A DNA stretch of 40,332 nucleotides, taken from the NCBI GenBank assembly GCA_002409365.1, contig DHUW01000052.1, positions 1 through 40,332 on the forward strand. The letters run 5' to 3'. The notes beneath the pieces are model-generated. The model was not told the DNA's origin. It searched no databases and saw nothing but the letters and a program-made list of their open reading frames with translations. Below are positions 32,886 through 40,332 of the stretch, piece after piece. Within the stretch, counting starts at the first letter, position 1. Every line of letters begins with the position of its first letter. Source of the stretch: Anaerolineaceae bacterium UBA5224. Lineage in GTDB: Bacteria; Chloroflexota; Anaerolineae; Anaerolineales; Anaerolineaceae. A program made the position numbers and the translations under genes.

Positions 32886-32922
32886 TCATTAGTACTATTC
32901 TTTAGAGTCATCAACTGACTCA

Positions 32923-32956
32923 AGGAGCTGGTCATAAGACCAGCTCCTATTTTTTA
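32923..32956 (+). terminator. Rho-independent terminator after the permease gene
   Basis: Stem AGGAGCTGGTC / GACCAGCTCCT (32923-32933, 32938-32948) with loop ATAA, followed by ATTTTTT. It closes the rightward arm of the catabolic island. The remaining gap to 33182 shows no convincing gene. Confidence 0.92.
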
Positions 32957-33182
32957 ACAATTACCTAAATATCTTAGTAAGAGGGAAGTTATTTGATTAT
33001 CGAGCCCCACTAATTTCTATTTACCTATATTGGCAGCAACCAGCCTGCCGACTGAATTACCTGCAAATTGACAGAAGGTAGGATCATGCCAACCACCCCA
33101 TGCCCTTAGCATAATTACGCTCTGGTTTTGGACAAAACAATTTCCTCAAGTTTCGCTGTAGTTGCTTTCCGCTATTAACTCG

Positions 33183-35690
33183 TCATTCACCTAAGGTCAC
33201 GACAACCTTGACTTCCTTTATTCCCGTCGGTGGTATCGGAATAACACAACCTTCTATCGGTTGGCCATCTACAGAAATGTGCACAAGATTGCCTGTACTT
33301 TTTCGTTCGACCTGAATGTCGTATGTTACCCCTCTGAAATTCCTCCTGGCTGAAAAACCTGACCAACTCTCAGGAATGACCGGACACACCGATAACCCTC
33401 GATAGGTGGGTTTAATGCCAAGAATGTGCTGCGTAATGGCAACATAATTCCAGCTGGCCGTTCCGGTCAGCCAGGAGTTTTTGGCTTCTCCATGAGTGGG
33501 TGCTTCTTTGCCAGCTATGGTTTGGGCATAAACATACGGTTCACAGCGATGTATTTCGCTGATCGCTTCCCGCGCAGAAGGGTTGATGCGTTTATAGTAG
33601 TCAAAAGCTTGGTCTCCGCGACCAATCTTGGTTTCTGCGATCATGACCCAGGGGTTTGAATGGCAGAATACGCTGCCATTTTCTTTATATCCAGGCGGAT
33701 AAGAGGAAATCTCGCCCAAATGCAGTTGATAACTGGTGAAAGATGGACTTAACACAACTATGCCATGTGGGGTTGCCAGGTGTGTTTTCACTGCATCAAG
33801 CGCTTGTCGCGCTTTACCATCTGCAACACCCAACCCAGACATTACACATATGCCCTGGGGTTCGATAAAGATCTTGCCTTCCTCATTCAAATGTGAACCG
33901 AGGGGTCTGCTATAAGCATCATAGGCTCGCCTGAACCATTCACCGTCCCATCCCGCTTCCCAAACAGTTTTCTCCATCTGAGTAGCCTTTTCTTCATAAA
34001 AAACAGGTGGATTTAACGTGAAGGACTTACCAGAAGAACCTGGTGAGTAGAGCTCCTCCAATTGAGCCATTTCCTCACAGGACATAACGAACAACCCTGC
34101 GATCATGACGCTTTCAGCAGTCTTTCCATCCCCGTTGGTCGTGGTCTGAAAGGATTGTCCAGGAGTATCCGAGAAGCAGTTCAAATTCAGGCAGTCATTC
34201 CAGTCTGCCCGCCCGATTAATGGCAAGTCGTGCGGTCCAAGCCGATCAATCGTGTACTGAACAGCGCGCTGAAGGTGGTCAAAGAGCGGCATTTCAGTAC
34301 CCAATTGGTTTTCATAAGGCACCAGTTCATCGAGTATTGAAAGATCTCCGGTCTCTTTGACATAAGCAGCTGTTGCCAGAACCAACCAATGAGGGTCATC
34401 ATTGAAACCGGAGCCAATGTCATTGTTACCACGCTTGGTAAGAGGTTGATACTGGTGGTAAGCTCCACCATTTTCCAATTGGGTGGCAGCGAGGTCAAGC
34501 AGTCTTTCACGTGCTCTTTCAGGCACCATGTGTACAAACCCCAGCAAATCCTGTGTTGAATCCCTGAAACCCATACCGCGCCCAATGCCACTTTCAAAAT
34601 AAGAGGCTGAGCGGCTCATGTTGAAGGTGATCATACACTGGTAAGCATTCCAGATATTGACCATGCGGTTCGTATCGATATCTGGAGTGGAAACATTGAA
34701 TATACCTAACAGATTTTGCCAATATCCCTTCAATTCTAGAAATGCCTTGTCGATACGTTCATGTGAAAGAAACTCACGAATTACAGGCAAAACCGTTGTT
34801 TTGTTGATGGTGGTTGAGCCTTGCGGGTCAAATTTCTCACCCACAGGATTCTCATGATAACCAAGCAAAAAGATCACTCGTTTGCTTTCGCCAGGTTCAA
34901 GGAGGAGCGTAAGGTGGTGTGAGCCAATTGGTTGCCAGCCATGAGCGATAGATTGCTTTGACTCTCCGCTCTCCACTACTTGAGGTTTATCCCAACCTCG
35001 ATTTGTTCCAAGGAAGGCATCACGCTGGGTATCAAAGCCTGTCAATGGTTCGGAACAGGCAAAGAAGGCAAAATGGTTGCGACGCTCACGGTATTCAGTT
35101 TTGTGATATATCGTACTGCTCTGAGCAACATCAAAATCAAGGTCTCCATTAAGGCCAGGCACCTCCACTTCGCCGATATTGTAATTACGTTGGAAGTTGG
35201 TGGAATCGTCCAAGGCATCCCAGAGGGCAAATTCGACCGCTGAGAACAAATCAAGCGTGGCATCTTCTTCCCTGTCATTGGTAACAGAAAAATCCCACAC
35301 TTCAAGGTCAGAGTTTAGCGGGACGAAAAAACGCGTTTGGGAGGTGATAGCTTGCTTACTCGATCTGATGATGGTGTATCCCATTCCATGCCGGCATTCA
35401 TAAGAATCAAGAGAATTTCGTACAGGCATCCATCCCGGTGTCCAGTAATCTCCGGTTTTCGCATCACGGATGTAGATATATCGCCCACCCATATCCAGCG
35501 GTGCGTTGTTGTATCTATATCGGATCAAACGGCGTAAGCGTGCATCTTTGTAAAAGCTATATCCGCCTGCTGTATTCGAAATGAGACCAAAATATGAATT
35601 GGTGCCTAGATAATTGATCCATGGAAGAGGTGTGTCAGGTCGAGTGATCACATATTCTTTTGCATCATCGTCAAAAAAACCATAACGCAT
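33183..35690 (-). CDS. Cellobiose phosphorylase (GH94)
   Basis: An 835-residue cytoplasmic enzyme that splits cellobiose with phosphate into glucose 1-phosphate and glucose. Its sequence follows known cellobiose phosphorylases almost without gaps as I remember them: start RYGFFDDDAKEYVI, RPDTPLPWINYLGTNSYFG, GGYSFYKDARLRRL, FESGIGRGMGFRDSTQDLLG, and the catalytic region GRADWNDCLNLNCF with the general acid Asp at about 496-499. The length is normal. I chose the ATG at 35690 with TTGGAGG before it; the frame extends four codons further. It is the only clear sugar catabolism gene in the window, and no transporter or regulator is adjacent. Confidence 0.93.
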   Translation of the reverse strand: MRYGFFDDDAKEYVITRPDTPLPWINYLGTNSYFGLISNTAGGYSFYKDARLRRLIRYRYNNAPLDMGGRYIYIRDAKTGDYWTPGWMPVRNSLDSYECRHGMGYTIIRSSKQAITSQTRFFVPLNSDLEVWDFSVTNDREEDATLDLFSAVEFALWDALDDSTNFQRNYNIGEVEVPGLNGDLDFDVAQSSTIYHKTEYRERRNHFAFFACSEPLTGFDTQRDAFLGTNRGWDKPQVVESGESKQSIAHGWQPIGSHHLTLLLEPGESKRVIFLLGYHENPVGEKFDPQGSTTINKTTVLPVIREFLSHERIDKAFLELKGYWQNLLGIFNVSTPDIDTNRMVNIWNAYQCMITFNMSRSASYFESGIGRGMGFRDSTQDLLGFVHMVPERARERLLDLAATQLENGGAYHQYQPLTKRGNNDIGSGFNDDPHWLVLATAAYVKETGDLSILDELVPYENQLGTEMPLFDHLQRAVQYTIDRLGPHDLPLIGRADWNDCLNLNCFSDTPGQSFQTTTNGDGKTAESVMIAGLFVMSCEEMAQLEELYSPGSSGKSFTLNPPVFYEEKATQMEKTVWEAGWDGEWFRRAYDAYSRPLGSHLNEEGKIFIEPQGICVMSGLGVADGKARQALDAVKTHLATPHGIVVLSPSFTSYQLHLGEISSYPPGYKENGSVFCHSNPWVMIAETKIGRGDQAFDYYKRINPSAREAISEIHRCEPYVYAQTIAGKEAPTHGEAKNSWLTGTASWNYVAITQHILGIKPTYRGLSVCPVIPESWSGFSARRNFRGVTYDIQVERKSTGNLVHISVDGQPIEGCVIPIPPTGIKEVKVVVTLGE

Positions 35691-35903
35691 AATAACCTCC
35701 AAGAGCTATTCGGATTTCTTCGGGATTGCCGAGATAGTGCCTATATTTGAATCAATAATTCTATTGCGATTGTACCAAATATTTAATGTAGTTCTTGCTT
35801 TTTTTACTTATTTTCAGATTTGTTCACACAATTGTGCGTAGTTGGATTAAATCAAATTAGCCACAACATTTATGTAGTGCTCTGGATAGAGGAATAAGTT
35901 TAG

Positions 35904-36533
35904 TCAACGTGATTTTTTAAGAAGCGAGATAACCTCAGCGTCACTTACCTGCGCGAAGTCTACATAATACGCACCCACCGCTCCTAAATAATATCTGTCG
36001 ACTTTTAGCGAAACCAACTCCACGCCCATAGCGATCAGTTGTTGAGCGGTGTCATATGGAGTCACAGGTATGGCAATGATGATTTTCTTTGCTTTGCGTT
36101 TCTCCATCTCTTTAATGGCTGCCATCATTGTAAAACCCGTGGCAATGCCATCATCAACGATGATAGCGATTTTTCCTTGCATATTGCGAAGTTCAGCGTT
36201 TCCCAGGTATTCAGACCTTCGACGTTTTAACTCCGCCTGCGTGCGTTCAACTTCTCTTTGAAACCAGGTTCGGTCGACATTCGCCAGTTCTCGCTGATCG
36301 CAGATCGGCTCGCCTTCTTCAGTAATCGCACAGATAGCATATTCTGGGTTAAAAGGATGCCCAATTTTCTTGGTAAGAACCAGGTCCAGCGGAGCACCTA
36401 ATTCCTTCGCAATGACAGCACCCAGAACCACCCCGCCCCTTGGCAGTGCGAAGACAACAACGTCTTTCCCTGCATAGTTTGTTAGCTCCTTGGCCAACCT
36501 CGCACCAGCATCTTTTCTGTCCTGGAATACCAT
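35904..36533 (-). CDS. Phosphoribosyltransferase-domain protein
   Basis: A 209-residue type I phosphoribosyltransferase-like protein of the kind found as a stand-alone, often stress-associated, protein. The PRPP loop is IIVDDGIATGFTM at about residues 125-137. The start DRKDAGARLAKEL, followed by VFALPRGGVVLGAVIAKEL and DLVLTKKIGHPFNPE, is characteristic. The true nucleotide-base specificity is unknown. The ATG at 36533 is fixed by GGAGGTGAAATT; the frame continues upstream but without a site. The nearby universal stress protein fits a stress context. A hydrolase domain found in some relatives is absent. Confidence 0.85.
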   Translation of the reverse strand: MVFQDRKDAGARLAKELTNYAGKDVVVFALPRGGVVLGAVIAKELGAPLDLVLTKKIGHPFNPEYAICAITEEGEPICDQRELANVDRTWFQREVERTQAELKRRRSEYLGNAELRNMQGKIAIIVDDGIATGFTMMAAIKEMEKRKAKKIIIAIPVTPYDTAQQLIAMGVELVSLKVDRYYLGAVGAYYVDFAQVSDAEVISLLKKSR

Positions 36534-36977
36534 AATTTCACCTCCATTCAGGTGACTTGTTCCTTTAACAGTATATATCATCAGGCGACTCAGAAAAATA
36601 CAAGGCATACAAGGTTTTTTACAGTCTGGATCTCGTTTTCCTCGATTATTGGAAGATGATCGATGAAGAGTGTTTGTGCAGAGATTATCTGTTGTACCAG
36701 CGAATTAAGGCTGGTTATTAGTGGTTATACTAAGAATAGATGCTTGCTGCAGGTTTCCATGAAAAAGGATAAAAGCATCCAGGTCTGCTAAGTTGAACGA
36801 TCTTGTAGATCGATTGATCGGGTCAAGTTAAGAAATAGTTTCTTTCATAAAATTTGGAATAAATGATCAGCAGATTATGGCATTGGTTCGAGAAACAAGT
36901 CTCTCGACAGGTCCTTTTATCAATATTTGAGATACGATATGCCTTCTGTTCAGCAGAAGTAGATAGGAGAGTCAAAA
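36534..36977. other. Gene-free divergent region
   Basis: A stretch of about 440 bases between the leftward phosphoribosyltransferase gene and the rightward universal stress gene. It is AT-rich and should hold two divergent promoters. I see a small inverted repeat CGATC-TTGTA-GATCG near 36800 followed by another GATCG copy, and a binding site TAGGAGAGTC before 36978. There is no convincing gene or RNA. Confidence 0.5.
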
Positions 36978-37973
36978 ATGTTCGAAAAAATTTTATTAAC
37001 ACTGGATGGCTCAGCGCTGGCAGAAAAGGCAATTCCTCATGCAATCGAATTTGCCCGCATCTTCAACAGCCGGATTTTCTTGCTGCATGTGCTGCAATCA
37101 GAGCCGGGTATGGAATCGGCAGTGCACACTGAACCATTAAACTGGCAATTGCACAAAGCAAAAACTGAAAATTATCTACATGGCATCGCCAATCAAATCC
37201 GTAGTTCACTTGGTTTGGCAGAGAGTGAAGATGAAACTGATTGTGACAGTCAGGTTACAGTGAAAATATTGGAAGGGAAAGTCGCTGAAAATATCGTTGA
37301 TTTCGCTCATGATGAAAAGATTGATTTGCTCGTGATCAGTTCACACGGTTCCGGTGGTTTGAGCCGTTGGAATTTGAACAGCGTAACCTTGAAGGTGGTT
37401 TCCCTGATTTATACACCGGTATTGATCATCCGCAGTAACCAAACCGATGAAGTGGAACCAACCGAAATCCGTTACGAGCGGATTTTGCTGCCCGTTGATG
37501 GTTCACGCCGTTCTGAATGTTCTTTGACAGCTGGAATCACAATTGCCCACTATTGTCAATCCAAGGTGATCATTGCATCGATAATCACACCTCCAGAAAT
37601 CTCTGCAATCGATCCATACAATCAGGAACTGCAAGCTTTGAATACGCAATACCTGGAATTGTCGCGCAAAATTGTGAGGCAAAAAATGGAGGAGATCTCA
37701 AGCAGGTTTGAAGGGGACACTGAGGTGCGCATCATTGAAGCACCTCATGTATATAAAGCGATCGTCAACCTGGTGAAAGAAGAGAAAATTGATTTGTTGA
37801 TCTTCTGCGCCCATGGGCAGACAGGCGAGTTGACCTTGCCTTTTGGAACAACAGCCCGCACTTTTATTGAGTACAGCCCCAAACCGGTCTTGATAATCCA
37901 GGATTTGAGCCATAATGAGGTACCTCCGACGCCAGCGTCGCAAGCAACCGACCCAACCAGGAGCCGCTTCTAA
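36978..37973 (+). CDS. Tandem universal stress protein (two UspA domains)
   Basis: A 331-residue protein with two Usp domains. Domain 1 (about 1-155) starts FEKILLTLDGSALAEKAIPH and carries the ATP-loop pattern SSHGSGGLSRW, followed by a T-L-K-V-V segment. Domain 2 (about 165-310) starts YERILLPVDGSRRSECSL and carries CAHGQTGELTLPFGTTAR, which fits G-x2-G-x9-G-S/T less well. Usp proteins bind ATP and help survival under stress. The ATG follows TAGGAGAGTCAAAA. Its stop overlaps the start of the glucan synthase-like gene (TAATG), so the two are coupled. Confidence 0.92.
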   Translation: MFEKILLTLDGSALAEKAIPHAIEFARIFNSRIFLLHVLQSEPGMESAVHTEPLNWQLHKAKTENYLHGIANQIRSSLGLAESEDETDCDSQVTVKILEGKVAENIVDFAHDEKIDLLVISSHGSGGLSRWNLNSVTLKVVSLIYTPVLIIRSNQTDEVEPTEIRYERILLPVDGSRRSECSLTAGITIAHYCQSKVIIASIITPPEISAIDPYNQELQALNTQYLELSRKIVRQKMEEISSRFEGDTEVRIIEAPHVYKAIVNLVKEEKIDLLIFCAHGQTGELTLPFGTTARTFIEYSPKPVLIIQDLSHNEVPPTPASQATDPTRSRF

Positions 37974-40332
37974 TGTCGGAAATACCTGCGGTCAGATTCG
38001 CCAACGAAGGATCAAATCAGCACAATGCTTCTTTTGTACAAACCTTGGTAAGCTTATATAAAGAGGCGTACGTTTTGCCTGCGCGAAAATTAATAAAACA
38101 AAAAAACCAGGTCAAAACCGATCTGAAGGTGTTCGAAACCTGGATCATCAAGGCTTTTGAGCGCTATCGCAAATTATCCGAATCGGGAGGCAGGATCGAC
38201 CTTACCGCGGAGTGGGTCCTCGATAATCATTACATCTTGCAGCAAGCTTTCCGTTTGATTGAAGAAAATCTGCCAACCGACTACCTGGAACAACTTCCGT
38301 GTTTGCCGGATTCCTCCAATTACGGTTTCCCGCGAATTTTTGGGCTGATTCGAAGCATTCTTTTCCATCAGAACTACCTGCTTAACCTGGACGAACTTCA
38401 AGTGACACTCATTGAATTTCAACAGCAGGTGCCGCTGACCATGGGCGAGCTGTGGTCTATTCCAATCGTTATCCGCTTTGGATTGATTGAGAAGATTGCT
38501 CATGTTCTGGTTGATGATATCAAACTGGATGAAAAAGCGGACCTTGACCTTGAGCTGCCCAGCCTCCCTACCTATCCGAAGCTGACAGATGAAGAAGTTT
38601 CGGGTCATGAAGAAATAGCAGTAGAGCTGATTGGGAACCTTATCCGCAGCCTGCGTACCATTTCGGAGACAGATTGGGATGAAATTTTTGAAGCCATCAG
38701 CGTCGTCGAAAAGACACTGAGGGAGGATCCTTCTGGTGTTTATCCGCGCATGGATTTCCGGACCAGAAATATGTACCGGAGTGAAATTGAAAAACTTGCC
38801 AGAAAATCTGACAAGAGTGAAACCTGGTTGGTGGACAAGCTAATCGATTTAAGCAGCCGGAAAGATCAACAGGCACCTGTGCATATCGGTGAATTCCTGA
38901 TTGGGTCAAGGCGGCTTGAATTCGAGCAACTCACTGGATACAAGCCCAACCTTAAAACCCGGCTGGACCGCAAAATAAAGTCCTGGAATTCGCAGTTGTA
39001 TATTGGTGGAACTCTTTTTCTGGCACTCATTCTGATCATGATCACTCTCCTGATAACACACCAGAATATCGTGTTTGAACGAATAAGTTTTTCCCAGGTG
39101 CTCCTGATGGTCATTGTTGCCCTTGGCTTGATTCCACCATCAATTTATGTGGCGAATGATTTGCTGAACCTTCTCATTAATTCTGTTACTCCTCCAACAA
39201 TGCTGCCCAAGATGGATTTCAGGAAGTCAATTCCCGAGGAAAGCCGAACACTGGTTGTGATTCCGGGGATGATCTCCAAGAGCAGCGATATTGAGAACCT
39301 GGTTCATCAGCTTGAGGTCCATTTCCTGAGTAATCCACTGCCTGGGCTCAAATTCGCCCTGCTGTCAGATTTTCCAGACGCCGATAGCCAGATCCGACCG
39401 GAAGATGAGGGCCTGGTAAATGAAGCTGTTCAGAGCATCAAGGATCTGGATGAAAAGTATCACCAAGCTGATGATGGAAATGGTCAACGTTTTTTTCTGT
39501 TTCACCGCAAACGCTTATGGAACCCCTCCCAGGAAACCTGGATGGGATGGGAACGTAAACGTGGGAAGCTCCATGAGCTTGGTCTTTTTTTGAGAGGGAG
39601 CAACGATACCTCTTTTCTCCCTGTTTGCGCAGACGAAGCTACGCGCAATGCCTTAGGCATGGTGAAATACATCATCACGGTCGATGCAGATACTTTGCTT
39701 CCGCCCGGATCTGCCGCACGCATGGTTGGAACAATCGCCCACCCTCTGAACCAGGCAAAAGTCGATCCGCAAAGCGGCAAAGTCACATCGGGATATACCA
39801 TTCTTCAACCTCGTGTAGAAGTAAATCCGCGCAGCGCCAATAAGACCTGGTTCTCCCGCATCTTTGCCGGAGACAGCGGTCTCGACCTTTACAGCCATGC
39901 AGTATCTGATGTTTACCAGGACCTTTTCGGTGAGGGGATCTATGTTGGAAAGGGAATTTATGACCTGGATTCCATGTTGCAGACTGTCGACCCTCATATT
40001 CCGGAAAACATGCTGCTCAGTCATGATTTGTTGGAAGGTATTTTAGGTCGCGCTGGGCTGATCAGCGATATCACTTTGGTCGAGGATTACCCTCAGAATT
40101 ATTATGAAAAGGTTGCCCGCGAACGCCGCTGGATCCGTGGGGATTGGCAGCTGCTTCCCTGGCTGCTGCATCCCGATCAGTTTGACGTAAAAATATCAGC
40201 GATCAATCGTTGGAAAATTATCCATAACCTGCTTCGGTCGCTGCTATCGCCCTCTTTGATCGTTACTTTTCTCCTGGGAATTGCTTTCGTGACAGACCTG
40301 GCATGGCTGTGGACTTCGATTTTGCTGCTGAC
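37973..40332 (+). CDS. Cyclic beta-1,2-glucan synthase-like protein (NdvB/ChvB-like), N-terminal part
   Basis: The first 786 codons of a very large membrane glucan synthase; the frame is open to the window's end. I translated it from the ATG overlapping the Usp stop. Residues about 60-180 match the NdvB N-terminal domain (TAEWVLDNHYILQQAFRLIE, then TMGELWSIPIVIRFGLIEKI). Two hydrophobic segments lie at about 345-395. The glycosyltransferase core follows: WERKRGKLHELGLFLRG, TVDADTLLPPGSA with Asp571 and Asp573, SDVYQDLFGEGIYVGKGIYD, LLSHDLLEGILGRAGL and ERRWIRGDWQLLPW. Further membrane helices begin at the edge. In the family, UDP-glucose is polymerised into cyclic beta-1,2-glucan and a GH94-like domain trims chain length. 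Whether that domain is present here lies outside the window. Confidence 0.88.
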   Translation, partial: MSEIPAVRFANEGSNQHNASFVQTLVSLYKEAYVLPARKLIKQKNQVKTDLKVFETWIIKAFERYRKLSESGGRIDLTAEWVLDNHYILQQAFRLIEENLPTDYLEQLPCLPDSSNYGFPRIFGLIRSILFHQNYLLNLDELQVTLIEFQQQVPLTMGELWSIPIVIRFGLIEKIAHVLVDDIKLDEKADLDLELPSLPTYPKLTDEEVSGHEEIAVELIGNLIRSLRTISETDWDEIFEAISVVEKTLREDPSGVYPRMDFRTRNMYRSEIEKLARKSDKSETWLVDKLIDLSSRKDQQAPVHIGEFLIGSRRLEFEQLTGYKPNLKTRLDRKIKSWNSQLYIGGTLFLALILIMITLLITHQNIVFERISFSQVLLMVIVALGLIPPSIYVANDLLNLLINSVTPPTMLPKMDFRKSIPEESRTLVVIPGMISKSSDIENLVHQLEVHFLSNPLPGLKFALLSDFPDADSQIRPEDEGLVNEAVQSIKDLDEKYHQADDGNGQRFFLFHRKRLWNPSQETWMGWERKRGKLHELGLFLRGSNDTSFLPVCADEATRNALGMVKYIITVDADTLLPPGSAARMVGTIAHPLNQAKVDPQSGKVTSGYTILQPRVEVNPRSANKTWFSRIFAGDSGLDLYSHAVSDVYQDLFGEGIYVGKGIYDLDSMLQTVDPHIPENMLLSHDLLEGILGRAGLISDITLVEDYPQNYYEKVARERRWIRGDWQLLPWLLHPDQFDVKISAINRWKIIHNLLRSLLSPSLIVTFLLGIAFVTDLAWLWTSILLL

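Noticed and set aside
33017..33145. Minus-strand frame of about 42 codons reading LRAWGGWHDPTFCQFAGNS near its middle
   Set aside because: It looks protein-like and may be the 3' end of a lost gene, but it is short, with no binding site or recognised family.
1..40332. CRISPR arrays, rRNA, tRNA or complete insertion sequences
   Set aside because: No regularly spaced repeats, cloverleaf-like sequences or transposase genes were seen on reading; a covariance-model scan was not possible.

Overview
The window looks like a bacterial chromosome segment with moderate GC. Its protein set (a CoxMSL-type molybdenum hydroxylase, an OPT transporter, cellobiose phosphorylase, a cyclic beta-glucan synthase-like protein) fits an anaerobic Chloroflexota of the Anaerolineae type. 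This is inferred from remembered protein resemblance; no taxonomic marker gene is present. Several accessory genes (large serine recombinase module, CadD-type transporter, DUF6442 plus small XRE regulator) look Firmicutes-like and were probably acquired horizontally.

Layout. 1-1563 (minus): an OmpR-type response regulator followed by a sensor histidine kinase that runs off the left edge. 1913-4610 (plus): a compact mobile module made of a sigma-like protein, two small element proteins and a large serine recombinase. 4656-16560: accessory genes, namely two alpha-toroid-like hypotheticals, a CadD-family transporter, a VanZ-domain fusion, an OPT transporter, NAD synthetase, a patch of small and decaying genes at 12.7-14.7 kb (two in-frame amber codons and one probable frameshift), a self-regulated DUF6442/XRE pair, and a two-gene ABC exporter.

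16684-32885 is the most interesting part: a divergent catabolic island. Leftward from a PucR-type activator run DUF2877 (AllH/YlbF-like), FdrA (AllF-like), a 58-residue protein that looks like a detached FdrA C-terminus, DUF1116 (AllG/YlbE-like), a cyclase/formamidase-family protein, a class III CoA-transferase and a cytosine-deaminase-like amidohydrolase. Rightward run an amidase, a three-subunit molybdenum hydroxylase and a UraA-like NCS2 permease. E. coli FdrA/YlbE/YlbF have been reported to form the oxamate carbamoyltransferase of allantoin catabolism, but none of the usual allantoin enzymes is present here. My inference is an alternative anaerobic N-heterocycle pathway: uptake by the permease, hydroxylation, hydrolytic ring or amide opening, then energy recovery through carbamoyl phosphate and/or a CoA ester. 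Two similar inverted repeats, one in the pucR/amidase divergent region and one upstream of the hydroxylase genes, may be the shared operator.

32886-40332: a terminator, then a cellobiose phosphorylase (minus), a phosphoribosyltransferase-domain protein (minus), and a tandem universal stress protein overlapping the start of a cyclic beta-1,2-glucan synthase-like protein that runs off the right edge. I saw no rRNA, tRNA or CRISPR array.
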